Source: Gnetum montanum
Taxonomy: Eukaryota > Streptophyta > Gnetopsida > Gnetales > Gnetaceae
Assembly (NCBI GenBank): GCA_015680685.1
Contig: MNCI01002227.1
Span: 1-64,000 of the forward strand
Direction of reading: 5' to 3'
Length of the DNA: 64,000 nt
Part shown: positions 35,137 through 46,487 of the stretch, in pieces
How positions within the stretch are numbered: position 1 is the stretch's first letter
How the letters are laid out: each line of letters opens with the position of its first letter
Notes under the pieces: model-generated
What the model saw: the letters and a program-made list of their open reading frames with translations, nothing else
The model's database searches: none
What the model was told of the DNA's origin: nothing
Position numbers and translations under genes: made by a program

Positions 35137-36240
35137 TTAATTTCATGGCTTACTCAAAGGTTGCATCTTTCTTGATTAGTTCTACTAGTAGCTTGGTGAT
35201 TTTAGAGAAATTTTCAATAAAATGCCTATAGTAAGCAAAATTTCCAAGGAATTACCTTACATCTCTGATATTTTGAGGTTGTCTTGTTATTTCTTTGATA
35301 ACCCTTATGTTTTCATGGTTCACCTTGATTATTTTTTCTAAAATTCTATGCCCCAGAACAAGTTCATCTTAGACTATCAAATGACTCGTTTGCCAATTAA
35401 GCCATAGGTTTGTCTCTGCACATTGTTTTAGTGCTTGCTCAAGACAATCTAGTGCTTATTCAAAATCAGTGTCATAGGTAGCAAAGTCATTCATGAAGAC
35501 TTCCATACCATTGCTAATCTGTTGCTAAAAGATACTTAGAACTAACCAGGTAAAGGTTGCAGGGGCATTATAGAGGCCAAAAAGCATCTTCTTGTATGAG
35601 AAAGTTCCACAGGGACCTATGAAAGTTATTTTGGCCTAGAGTTCTAGAATAATTTGTATTTGGTTGTACCCAGTATGCCCATTTAGAAAAATGTAATAGT
35701 TATGTCTTGCAATTATATTCAATACTTGGTCCAAAAATGAAAATGGAAAATAATCTTTAAACATAGTCATGTTTAGCAACTTGAAGTTTATATAGACTCT
35801 CCTTTGTCCCACTTTCTTTGGCATAATAAAGAATGGGGTTATGCGCTTACTATTTGCCACTAGATATATGAATCCTGCTTTGAGAATTTTGGATCCAACA
35901 TTCTATGTAGCTACCTCTTGGGTTTAATAGTGGAGTATGTGCAAATTTAATACTCTCATATGTGTGGATCTACTCCTATAAATTCATTAGATGACCAAGC
36001 AAAGGTTGTGGACCATTTGTTTATGACCTTTAGTAGCTTCTCCTTTTGTTTCTTAGTGAGATTAGCGTTGAAAATTATGAATTTGGAATTATTAGGAAAT
36101 ACATATTCTAGAGTTTCCAATAAATATTTGAATTCCAAGGGTTCTTATCTCAAAATATCAAGGATTTTCCACTCTTCCCAATCCATTTCTACTTCTTCCC
36201 TATATTTTTTTTATAAATAATTCATTTTGAATCTACTCCA
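35137..36240 (-). pseudogene. pol: Reverse transcriptase of D (broken)
   Basis: On the minus strand the order is YLLETLEYVFPNN (about 36110-36080), NANLTKKQKEKLLKVINKW near 36060, STTFAWSSNEFIGVDPHI, then IMPKKVGQRRVYINFKLLNM (35760-35820), FKDYFPFSFLDQVLNI, FLNGHTGYNQIQI and the catalytic region. This last reads FMND (35486-35497) where the family has F-V/M-D-D, so the third position is Asn. RT then runs to KDATFE near 35165, where the copia element interrupts. The domain class is that of the Athila/Tat (OTA) Ty3/gypsy group (FLDGYSGYNQI motif). Confidence 0.8.
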
Positions 36241-36399
36241 TTTTGTTCATCTTATCAATATATGCACTTATGAGAATTTCATCTATTCCATGCACATTAT
36301 TGAACTAGCACTATCATCTGTTATTAACCACTAGATATCCTCTTATTTCGTGGTTGCTATGTACATGCACCTTTAGACATCTATTGTTTCAGCATACTT

Positions 36400-36800
36400 T
36401 TTACATGCCATGATGATGTGCTTTGTACAGGTCATATTTTCTTCATGCAATGGCACCTTATGTCACTATACATGATGCATGGAACCCTCTTCTTCTTGAC
36501 CTTTTCAAATTTATTTTGCTTGAAGATTTTCAAGGAGAAGACTTTAATCCCTAGCTTGGCTTCAATTGTGCTTACCCAAGCCCTTTTCATGATAATTGGG
36601 AAGTCCCCCTTATAATTGTCTACATGAATGACTTGGAAGTCTACTAGATATGACCATCCACAGATAGTGGGCATGATATCCTTCGCAAGTCCTAAAGGAA
36701 TAGTGATGGATTGATCAGCAAGCTCCAACATAACAGTGTGTACATTTTGGGATCTTTAGTTTGAAGGTGGCTTAGTGGTTATCTCAGGAGTAGCTTGAGG
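36400..36800 (-). pseudogene. Protease remnant of D, catalytic core deleted
   Basis: On the minus strand QNVHTVM is followed directly by LELADQSITIPLGLAKDI, then the GDFPIIMKRAWVSTIEAKLGIK block. In E1, A and C about 68 residues lie between these two points, including the active-site motif and the NLIS..MYK.WNLPPLKK region. All of this is missing in D. The surviving parts are in one frame (36432-36731). Confidence 0.8.
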
Positions 36801-39300
36801 AAGATTAATAGCCATAGATGCCTACATGAGTTTAGGTGGACTTTTGGATTTGAAGAAAGCCCTTTTCTAAGGCTTATGCTCAAAACTAGTCAAATTTTCA
36901 TTTGGCTATAAGTTCATGGCCTACGTGACATTATGTTGCTAAGGTTGTAGTGGGGTCTCACCTTACATAGCTAGTGTAGGTGGCAAAGGAGTGGAGTTGT
37001 GAGGTGCAAAGTGTTATGGTGGATAATTAGGAGTGTATGAAGAAGGAGATTTAGCTTGTGGAATAGTAGGTCTATATTATTTAGGGGGTAGTCATGATGA
37101 AGAAAAGAAGTATGACTTATAGAGCCACTAAGAGACATAGGTTGCTAGACATAATATTCATATGGGTCCAACTGGTAGTAAGTATATTGTTGCCTTAGTA
37201 GTGGCATCCCCCCACAATTGTGGGTTTTTCCATAGATGATAATGATCTTGAGGGTGAGATGGCACTCTACTCGAATAATAATATTGTTGGTGGAACCATT
37301 GCTGATAATTGCCTTGTGGATAATGTAATTTCTTGGGTGGTTGCCTTCTTGCAAATTTTGGGTTCAAGGCATAAACACCAAATTCTTGTAGGTATGACAA
37401 TATAGAACAACATCTTTTGGGATGTTCATATTGGTAGATGTCACATCCTTCTTCTATTTCAGAATCTCTAACCTCATCAACTCTAAAGTCTTACCTTTTG
37501 ATTAATAGTAGTGCTTTCATGCATTCTTTCTTCTACTTCTATTCTTATCTCAGTTCCCCTACCTTGTTTTATCCTTCATAATTTTTAGAGTAGTTTGAAA
37601 CTTCTCATCTAAGGAGTCTTACATTATATCCACCTTAGTTGATATTTCTATGATAGATTTTTTAATTGATAAGATTTTCCTTTGTACCATTTCTTCTAGT
37701 AATGCTTCCTCCTTAGGGTTGTAAAGATGTACCTTCCTTTTATGAATGAAGAAGTCTATGTTATACTTCTCTATATTTGCTTATTTTTTAATTCTCCTTA
37801 TTCCTTGACCACTTGATTAATAAGCCCATCTTCCTCTTCATTTTTTCATTTTTGATAATCTTCCTTAGGCATAAATTCCAAGAGACTATTTGGTTTTATT
37901 TCTAAGCTCATCTATCACATGATGAAGTTGTTTCCTTTTAGAGAAATCGTATCCTAGGCATTAGTGTAAAAGAGAGTAATACCTTTCCAAGGTTGCATCA
38001 AGGGATTCATGATTATCTTGTTTCCATCCTGGAATTTTCTTCCTTAAGTTAGACATTTTGTAGTATATTTGATAGTCATCATTGAATAAATCTAACATTG
38101 TTTTGCACCTATAGATAGATTCTAGTTCCAAAGACTAGTAACAACTCTGAGCTTCTCTGATGAGTGTCCTAGGAAACAATTTGAGTTTTTGTCTCTCATT
38201 CTCAATGTTTGGCAAGGTATAGGCATCATGAAGTAGTTATAAATCATGTTGTGAATCAACATTGTATCCTTATTTAAACTTAGGAATATTATTCATATCA
38301 AGCCATTTGATTTAGCTATTCCTTTGATGCCATGAGGGAATATGAATTACCTCCAAGATGTTTATCATGCTTCTTGTAGCAAGAAGTGACTCATCATAGT
38401 CATCATATTCATCATGTCCTATGTCATGGTCATGTCTCCTATGATGTGGCCTACTATGCCTTATTTCTCGATGATGCCCCTCCTCTCCTTGCTTTTGTGT
38501 ATGCTTACTCCTCTCATCTCTAAATGAGGGCTTCTATCATGTCCATCTTGGCCTTGATCATTTCTCCTTTGGTCTTAGTCATGTTTTCCCTTGTTAGAGT
38601 TTGTTGATGAGGATGATAGTAAGGATGGAGGACTAAGAGAGTTGTGCTAGCTTACCTTCATTCTTTGGGTCTTTTATTGTTCTTTTGATGAATGGTTGGG
38701 GGACCTTGGCCTTGAGGCTCCCCTAGTTCTAGGACCAGTTCTTTCCTTAATTTGGTTGCTTGCCAAGGTTGAACATAACCATTGATGGGTCATGTTATCC
38801 TTACTGAAGGAAGGAGGACCTTGGTGCTAGGATCATCATGATGGAAATTTTGGATCCTCCTTCTGTAATTGTGAAGTTAGTAAGATTTGGACATTTTACC
38901 CTTATAGGCTTCATGGCATGCCTCCATAAGTTTCTCTTTTCAGAGTTAGGCCTCTATTGCTTAATAGTCCCTTGAGAGGTGCTCCTTCATGATAATCTAG
39001 GGCTACTAGTTCAAGCCCCAACTTCATAAGAACTACCATGAACATTGAAGGAATAGAACAAACAAGGAGAAACAAAACATTACCCTTTAGGTCTCTCTAG
39101 TGTAACTATTCATCTTGAAGAAGGATTAAAGTGAAGTCTAGATAATATGGATCTGGGTGTGCTAGACAACCTTCAATTGTTAAGGTATCTCATCAGCATT
39201 CCTTCTAAGTCTATTATGTTGTTTATTAAGATCATCAATAAGTGGTGAATCAGCCCTACAAGAAGAAGAAATCTTAGTTTCCTCTTATGTAATGTACCTC
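36801..39300 (-). pseudogene. gag: Gag of D (broken)
   Basis: The minus strand carries the family's Gag in several frames: a N-terminal part near 39000-39250, an Arg/His-rich linker near 38400-38600, MINILEVIHIP near 38355, the FPRTLI block near 38170, a middle block with GWKQDNHESLDATLERYYSLLHxCLG near 38020-37950, then YLQEFGVYALNPKFARRQPPKKL near 37300-37400 and Pro/Tyr/Gln-rich text to about 36900. The middle block is absent from E1. No zinc knuckle was seen. Confidence 0.72.
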
Positions 39301-39405
39301 AAATAAACTATTAGTATTACTTTTTAAGGATTAGGCATTATACTCATACAATGACCTTATATGATGTTACTATTTAAAAACACTTAGTGCACATAGTTAA
39401 AATGA

Positions 39406-39426
39406 AATCCTTGGTAATGACAATAA
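39406..39426 (-). promoter_or_regulatory. Primer binding site of D, decayed
   Basis: Directly after the 5' LTR (minus strand) the text TTATTGTCATTACCAAGG matches the Athila/Tat-type site TTGGCGCCGTTGCCGGGG with six or seven differences, nearly all transitions expected from cytosine deamination. Confidence 0.65.
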
Positions 39427-40260
39427 TAATGAGCAGTCGGTATTCCCTACACGCAACCAAAGGAATCATAAGAGTGTATGCATGATTCGGTTAAATTTTT
39501 TGGACTTCTTCTAAGTAAGTTGCCTATGTACTAGACAGTAAAATGTGTGGTTATTCGTTGTCATCTTTCCAATCATCACTTATGTTAACTTTGTCCACAT
39601 GACTAGTGTGATTGAGATGTAAGGTATTTTTATATTTATAATTTTTATAATTTTTTATATTTATAAATATTTAAAGAAAGGAAAAGATTGAACTATTTAA
39701 CTTTACTAATTAATAACTAAACTATCCTAGACATAGAGCATCCATTCCCATTTTCCATACACAACATGAATGTATACTAACACGTTTGGGTTACCAAGTG
39801 TTTACTATTGAGTGTACCAAGTATTCACTGCTAGGATTATCAAGCGTTAGTATATTATGCTTAAAGTGTTCATGCTTATGTTACTTATGAATTAGGATTT
39901 TAAAATGCTTAAGTACAAGAAAGTAAAGTGCATATAAAGTAGAATGCTTGAAAGTAAACTTAAACTAATCCAAGTGCTGTAATGAAGAGAAGAAATCTCA
40001 ATTTAATTTCCATTTATGCAATTGTGTTTAGGTATATATTGCACTTAAATAAAATTCCATACAATAAATTCATTCCACATTGTAAGCACTCATAGGGTAA
40101 TTTCACTAAGTTCTATGGAAGAAACTTGCATACTTATATGCTGCTAGTATCATACTTATATAGGCTTTGGGAGGATTGGCATTAACACACATGCACTACT
40201 ACATCTTGAGATGCATCGATGGGATTGCATTGATGTAGTTGACTTATTAACACCTCATCA
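39427..40260 (-). repeat. 5' LTR of D (834 bp)
   Basis: Minus strand, ending TGCTCATTA-like just before the primer binding site and starting TGATGAGGTG at 40260. It aligns with 19758-20572. A TATATAAGTATG-type box lies near 40155 in minus orientation. CCAAT follows at 40261-40265. Confidence 0.88.
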
Positions 40261-40265
40261 CCAAT

Positions 40266-40786
40266 GTCAGTCCTAAACCTAAATATGAAAGGAGGAGGGT
40301 TAGCATAAGCTTGGTAAGCAATTGTAAAACCTTACCAAGGCTTATGGATGAGTTTCCTTTTCAAATTTCATAGTGTTAAAGCATTACTTAGATGCAATGT
40401 GCAATAGTTACATGATCAAAGATGATTTAAAAAAAATTACAAATGAATAAAAAGCTAGCTTTTCATAGAGGAAAATGGGGAAATAACACATATAGCCCAC
40501 TCGATTTTATTGGGACAAGGCTAGGATTATGATGAGTATATAGAAGAAAAGAAACATAGGCCTTCAACTTCCCAAGTACCTCCAATATTTCATCATAAAT
40601 ACCTATTGCATGTTTACTAGCAAATGTCCATGTTGCACATTGTCCCATATAGTGTTCTGATCATCTCCCAAAGAATGTTCCATTCTGATTGACTATTGTG
40701 AAAATTGGCATTTTTAAATGTTTATATAACCTTGTTGGTTATTTTGATATCCTATGCCACGAAGTAAGATGTTTTGTTTGTCTTTA
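40266..40786. other. Spacer between D and A, no feature recognised
   Basis: This continues the host sequence of D after the CCAAT duplication and ends at the LTR of A. No coding content or repeat partner was found; the short minus-strand open frame at 40463-40648 has no family resemblance. Confidence 0.5.
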
Positions 40787-41663
40787 TGATGAAGTGTCAA
40801 TAAAGTAGTTATGTTGCACATGCCCATCAATGTATCCTTGTTGACATATCTCAAGATGCATTGGTGCATGTGCATTAATGCTAATCTAACTATTGCCTAT
40901 ATAAGTAAGCACACCAATCACATTTATGGCACCATTTGATTGATTCCCTAGCTAGAATCTTGTAGTTTCTTTCATTAGAACTTAGTAAACTTTTCTCTCT
41001 AAGTGCCCACAACGTAGACTGAATTGATTGTACAAAATTTTATTTGAGTGTAATATGTCCCTAAATACAATGGTATGAACAATAATAAAATCAAGATTTT
41101 TCTATCCATTGCAACACTTACATTAGTTTAAGTTTATTTTCTACTTTTTACTTTAAATGCAATATACTTTCTTTTCCTTTTTGCATTTAATATTCTAATT
41201 CATAAGTAATGTGAGTACAACCACTTTGAGCATAATATACTAACACTTGGTAATCCATGTAGTGAATACTTGGTACACCCAACAATAAATAGTTGGTAAC
41301 CTAGCAATGTTAGCATACATTTAGGATATGTACGGAGAGTGAAAGCAGATGTTATAGGTTTAGGATAGTTTAGTAAATTAATTAGCAAAACTAAATACTT
41401 AATCTATCCTTTAATTAATCCTTCTATAGATAAAGAAAATAATAAAAATTATAAGAATAAATATCTTATGCCTCAATCACACTTAATCATATGAACAAGT
41501 TTGACACAAGTGAGGATTGGAAAGATAATGATTAGTAATCATGTCTTTCACTATCTAAGAATATAGGCCACTTAGGTAAATATAGGACATAAAATTCAAC
41601 TAGATTATGCATAAAAATTAGTTATTTATATGATTTCATGTAAGGAATACTTGTTGCTCATCA
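40787..41663 (+). repeat. 5' LTR of A (877 bp)
   Basis: TGATG start and CATCA end, followed by a primer binding site. It aligns in reverse with the D LTRs (for example CCTATATAAGTA as the TATA region near 40899, and TGTTGCTCATCA at the end). Confidence 0.87.
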
Positions 41664-41684
41664 TTAGCGTCGTTGTTGAGGATG
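41664..41684 (+). promoter_or_regulatory. Primer binding site of A, decayed
   Basis: TTAGCGTCGTTGTTGAGGAT matches TTGGCGCCGTTGCCGGGGAT, the tRNA-Asp-type site of Athila/Tat elements, with only G-to-A and C-to-T changes. Confidence 0.8.
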
Positions 41685-41879
41685 TATTTTAGTAATGTAC
41701 ACTAAGAATTTTTAGATAGTGAAATCATACAAAGTGATTATAAAAATATCACACATCACTTTTTAAAATAATAGCAATAATATTTTATTAAGGCATACTA
41801 TATAAGAATAAAATAAGATATCCTCTTTTTGCAAGATTGATTCACCAACTATCGATGATCCTAAACAATAACATGATAA

Positions 41880-44130
41880 ACCTAGAAGGAATGTCGATGA
41901 GATACTTCAACAAATGAAGGTTAACTATGCACATACAGATTCCTATTATCTAGACTTCACTTTCATCCTCCATTAGGATGAATAGTTACCTCTTGATCAT
42001 TTTATCCCTTTAATGTTCATGGCACTTCTCATGAAGCTGGGGCTTGAACCAGTAGCCCAAGATTATCAAGTAAAGGAGCATATCTCTATAGACTATCACC
42101 CAACAAAGGTTCGGCTCATAAAAGATATTGTCATGGAGGCATGCCATGAATCCTCTAAGGATAAAAACGTCCCAATCTCACTATTTTCACAATCAGAAAA
42201 GGAGTACCCAAAATTTTGATCAAGGCAATCTTAGCACCAATGTTCTTCTCTCTTCGATGTGGATGACAAAACTCATCAACGATTATGTTAAACCTTGGCA
42301 AGTAACCAAGGTGAGGGGAGAACTAATTCTAGAGTTAGGAGAATCTTAAGACTAAGGTTTTCCAATCATTCACCAAGAGAACAACCAATGGACTAAAGAA
42401 GCACCACTCTCCTAGTCCTCCACCTTTACCATCCTCTTCATCGTTAAACCCTGACAAAAGAAAATGTGATCAAGAGTGAAGTTTACATGATCAAGGTTGA
42501 GATGGAGATGATAGAAGGCCCAATCATAGAGATGGGAGGAGAGAGCATAGAAAAAACTAAGAAGAGAATAAGCATCATTAGGAAAGAACACATGGCAAGC
42601 CACATCATAGGAGACATGAGCATGATAGGGGCCACCATGAATATAATGACTATGATGAGCCACTACTTAATACAAGAGGCATGATAAACATTTTAGAGGT
42701 AGTTCATATTCCCACCAAACATTAAAGGGATGGCTAAATTAAATGACTTGATATGAACATCTCTAAGTTTGAGGGAGAGTATAATGCTAATCCACAAAAT
42801 CATTTGCAAGCCTTCCATGATGCTTGTGTATTATAGAACATTACAAATGAGTGGTAGAAACTCTAACTATTCCCCAAAACACTTTTTAAATAAGTTGAAA
42901 GTTAGTACTAGTCCTTGGAGCAAGAATCTATTCATAGATAAAGTATGATGATGGAACTATTTAACAATAAATATAAAATGTACTCTAGGATATTTAGCAT
43001 GAGAAAACAAATCCAAGGATGGAAATAAGGTAATTATGAATCCCTTGATATAGCCTTGGGCAGGTATTACTCTCTTTTGTACTAATGTCTAGGCCATGGT
43101 TTCTCTTAAAGGGAATAGCATTGCCAAGATGGGCTCAGAAACAAAACTAGAAAAACTTTTGGATTTTATGCCTAAGGGAGATTGTCAAAAATGTGTGGTT
43201 ATAAGATCTAAAGATTTATTGCTTAGGTGACCAATAAAGAAGGAGAACCCAAAAAGAGAAAAAGTGTAAAGGAATATAATGAAGACTCCTCCATTCCCAA
43301 ACAAGAGGTCCATCTCTACAACCTAAGGAGGAAGCACCCCCACTAGATAAAATGGTGCAAAGGGAAACCTTTCTAATCTAAAAATCTATCATCGAGATAT
43401 CGTTTAAGGTGAAAAAAATGTGGGACTTCTTAGACTATAAGTTTTAAATTTCTCTAGAGATTATGGAGGAGAAAACAGACCAAGGGAACCAAGATAAGAA
43501 CACAAGGAGAAAAAATAATAAGACTACTATCAACAAAAGGATAAGGCTACAGTAGCTGATGAGGTTGTAAATTTTGAGACAGAGAAAGAAAGATGTGACA
43601 TCTACCAATAATAGTATTATTATAGTGGAGTGCCACCTCAACCTCAAAACCATTATTATCAATAGAAAAATCTACAATTATGGGGGATGCCATCACCAAG
43701 ATAGCAATATCCTTACCGTTAACCAAACTTGTATGGATATTATGCCAAACACCTGTATCTCCTAGTGGCTCTACAAGCCACACTTCTTCTTCTCATTACT
43801 ATTATCCTCCTAGATATCATAGAGTAACCATTGCATGAGTCAAATCTCCTTCCACTTATCCTCTTCATTATTCACCACATTACTCTACATCTTCTAATTG
43901 GACTCCCTTCCCACCTACACTACTTATGTAAGGTGAAATACCACTATAGCCTTGGGAACATGATGCTATGAGGGTTGTGAACTTACAACTAGATTACAAT
44001 TCAAGTGGCTTTGAGTGTAAGCTTTGAAAAAATTCCTTTCTTCAAACCTAATAGTCCACTAACCCCTGTAGGCATATGTGATTGCTAATCCTTCACAAAC
44101 TAGTTGAGAAATCCCTGATGAGCTACCTTC
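41880..44130 (+). pseudogene. gag: Gag of A (broken)
   Basis: The text starts with RRNVDEILQQMKVNYAHTDSYY near 41885-41950, includes LMKLGLEPVAQDYQVKEH (42018-42080), an Arg/His-rich linker in shifted frames (42450-42680), NILEVVHIP near 42690, KFEGEYNANPQNHLQAFHDACVL near 42765-42835, GRYYSLLYxCLGHGFSLKG near 43060-43110, KLEKLLDFMPKGD near 43150-43180 and MWDFLDYKF near 43420. A Pro/Tyr-rich C-terminal part follows. Stops are mostly TAG at Gln or Trp codons, and at least two frameshifts are needed to follow it. Confidence 0.75.
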
Positions 44131-44149
44131 AAATCAAAGGTCCTAAAAT

Positions 44150-44640
44150 GTTTATACTATCATGTTAACTCATCTAGGTATAGACTGGATTAAGGCATGA
44201 CACATTTCTAGGAAAAGATCTTATCATAGAAACCCTCTAATTTACTTATAGATTACAACAAATGATCCATGTAAAGCTTTAGTAAACTCAAGTTCCAAGG
44301 TGAACTTAATTTACCAAGAGATTTATAAGACTTGGAACCTACCTCCACTAAAGAAATGTAATATCATATTAGAGCTCACAAATCAATCCATCATTATCCC
44401 TTTGGTTTAGTGGAAAATATTATGATCACTATTTTCTGGTAATCCATGTGGACAATGTTAAGGAGGACTTCCCAATTATCATGGGAAGGGCTTGGCTAAG
44501 CACAATTAATGCCAAGCTAGGAATCAAAGACCTCTCCCTTGAAATCTCCAAGGAAAATAACTTTGGGAAAGTTGGGAAGAAGAGAGTTCCATGCATTGCA
44601 GACAACAACATAGGGTGTTATTGTGTGTAAAAAATATGAT
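44150..44640 (+). pseudogene. Protease of A (broken)
   Basis: The text LTHLGIDWIKA, then RNPLIYLxITTNDPCKALVNSSSKVNLIYQEIYKTWNLPPLKK, ELTNQSIIIPL and, after a shift, GDFPIIMGRAWLSTINAKLGIKDLSLEIS (44463-44550). The active-site motif reads NSS (44285-44293) instead of D-S-G, two changes, both G-to-A. Confidence 0.78.
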
Positions 44641-44889
44641 TTGTAAATAGCACATTCATCATAGCATGCAAGAAGTATGTTGAAACATTAGATGTCTGAA
44701 GTTTTGTGTATGTAGTAGCCACAAGACAAGAAGGTATCAAGTGGCTAATAGTAGATATTAGCTTTAGTTCAATAACGTATGTGAAACCAGTTGAACTTCT
44801 CACAAGTGCTTATATTGATAAGATGGATGAAATGGAGAAAATTCAAAACCAACTCTTTCACATAGAATCAAATATGGATTGGAAAGAGT

Positions 44890-45980
44890 AGAAAATTCCT
44901 AATAGCTTCAAATAAGAACCCCTTGAACTTAAATCTTTACCAACAACTTCAAAGTATGTATTTGTTAATAATGACAAGCTAGTAATCATCAATGCTAACC
45001 TCATTAAGAAACAAAAGGGAAAGCTACTAAAAGTAGTAAAAAATGGCTAGCAACCTTTGTTTGGACATATGATGAATTGACTAGAATAGATTTGTGCATA
45101 TGCCAGCAATGGATCTATACAGACTCCACCATCAAACCAAAGAGTCAATTGTAGAGGAGGTTGAATCAAAAGCTAAAGAAAATTGTAAAAATGGAAGTTG
45201 AAAAAGTTCTTAAAGCAAGATTCATTAATCTTGTAGTAGATAATGAGTGGGTAAGCCCACTCATTATTATGCCAAAGAAAGAAGGACAATGAAGGATCTA
45301 TATAGATTTCAAGCTATTAAACATGAACACATTCAAAGATCATTTTCCATTGCAATTTATGGACCAAGTGTTGGATACAACTACAAAGAACAATTATTAC
45401 AACTTTTTGGATAGGTACAGTGGCTACAACCAAATCAAAATTGCACTAGAAGACCAAGCCAAAATAACTTTTACAAGTTCCTTAAGGATAATTACATATT
45501 AAAAGATGTCCTTTAGCCTCTATAATGTTCCTACCACTTTCCAACATGTAGTCCTAAGAATCTTTTAATAGCAAATTGGTAGTGGTATGGAGGTCTTCGT
45601 GGATGACTTCTCCACCTATGACATAAATTTTAAATACACATTGGACCATCTTGAGTAGGTACTAAAATCATATGTGAAGACAAACTTGTGGCTCAATTGG
45701 AAAAAGAGCTATTTGATGGTCCAAGATGGCACTATCTTGAGGCATAGAATTTCAAGGAAAGATATTGAGGTGGACCTTTAAAAAGTCAAGACCAACTAAG
45801 GAATAACTGGACAACCTCAAACTATTGAAGATGTGAGATCATTTCTTGGTCATATTGGTTACTATAAGTGCTTCATTGAAAATTGATTTACAATTGGCAA
45901 ACCATTGGTAGAGCTCACCAAGAAGAATGGAGCTTTCAAATGGACCAAGGAATGCAAAAAAGCATTGTAACACTCGAAGT
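44890..45980 (+). pseudogene. pol: Reverse transcriptase of A (broken)
   Basis: Blocks in order: NANLIKKQKGKLLKVV near 44990-45040, RRLNQKLKKIVKMEVEKVLKARFI near 45150-45230, EWVSPLIIMPKKEGQ (45245-45290), RIYIDFKLLNMNTFKDHFPLQFMDQVLDT, FLDRYSGYNQIKIALEDQAK (about 45400-45460) and the catalytic FVDD, intact at 45596-45607. Then DVRSFLGHIGYYKCFIEN and LVELTKKNGAFKWTKEC follow. Several TAG stops interrupt it. This is the only RT in the window with an unchanged F-V-D-D among the full-length copies. Confidence 0.83.
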
Positions 45981-45984
45981 AGAT

Positions 45985-46487
45985 GCTCATAGAGTCTTCA
46001 ATTCATCCTAGATTGGTCCAAACCATTACACATCATAATAGACACATCTAACTATGCCTTGGAAGTAGTACTTACACAAATGAATGATCAAAAACATCCA
46101 TATTATATTCATTATGCAACCAAGAGCATTGTGGATGCACAACTTAACTGTACCATCACTAAAAAAGAACTCATGGAGGTGGTGTATGCCTTAGAAATAT
46201 TTGGGCACTATGTGCTTGGATGCCCAATATTTATGCACACTGAACACAATGCAATCCATTTCCTAATGACCAAGCCAATGGTAAGCCTCCATGTTATACA
46301 ATGGTTGGTCATCTTATTTGGTCTTACCATGATGGATAGAAAAGGGACTGAGAATGTAGATGTAGATCATTTGCCTTGGTTAAGATTGGATAGCAATGAT
46401 GATGAACAACATTTATCTGATCAATTCCCAAATGAAGTTCTCTTTGCGAAGGTAATTAAAGTTCATACACCAAGGTTCACAAATTAG
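45985..46487 (+). pseudogene. pol: RNase H of A and linker
   Basis: After a frameshift near 46010 an open stretch (46059-46487) reads YYIHYATKSIVDAQLNCTITKKELMEVVYALEIFGHYVLG, then EHNAIHFLMTKPMVS and VDVDHLPWLRL, with the QFPNEVLFA tail that links to integrase. This is the RNase H type (RT-associated) that removes the RNA strand during cDNA synthesis. Confidence 0.8.

Larger units (their letters stand above)
19753..40265 (-). mobile_element. Ty3/gypsy element D with both LTRs and CCAAT target duplication
   Basis: The element runs on the minus strand from a 5' LTR (39427-40260) to a 3' LTR (19758-20572). CCAAT at 19753-19757 and again at 40261-40265 is a perfect 5-bp target duplication. In minus-strand order it holds a primer binding site, gag, a protease remnant, RT, RNase H, integrase, a 3' region, an additional ORF and a polypurine tract. 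Two later insertions split it: a copia element (28222-35136) between RT and RNase H, and a solo LTR (24656-25536) in the 3' region. Without these it would be about 12.7 kb. The LTRs are visibly diverged, so the insertion is old. Confidence 0.9.

Noticed and set aside
42412-42684. Overlapping open frames on both strands
   Set aside because: This is the Arg/His-rich linker of Gag in A. Its codon composition leaves several frames open by chance.
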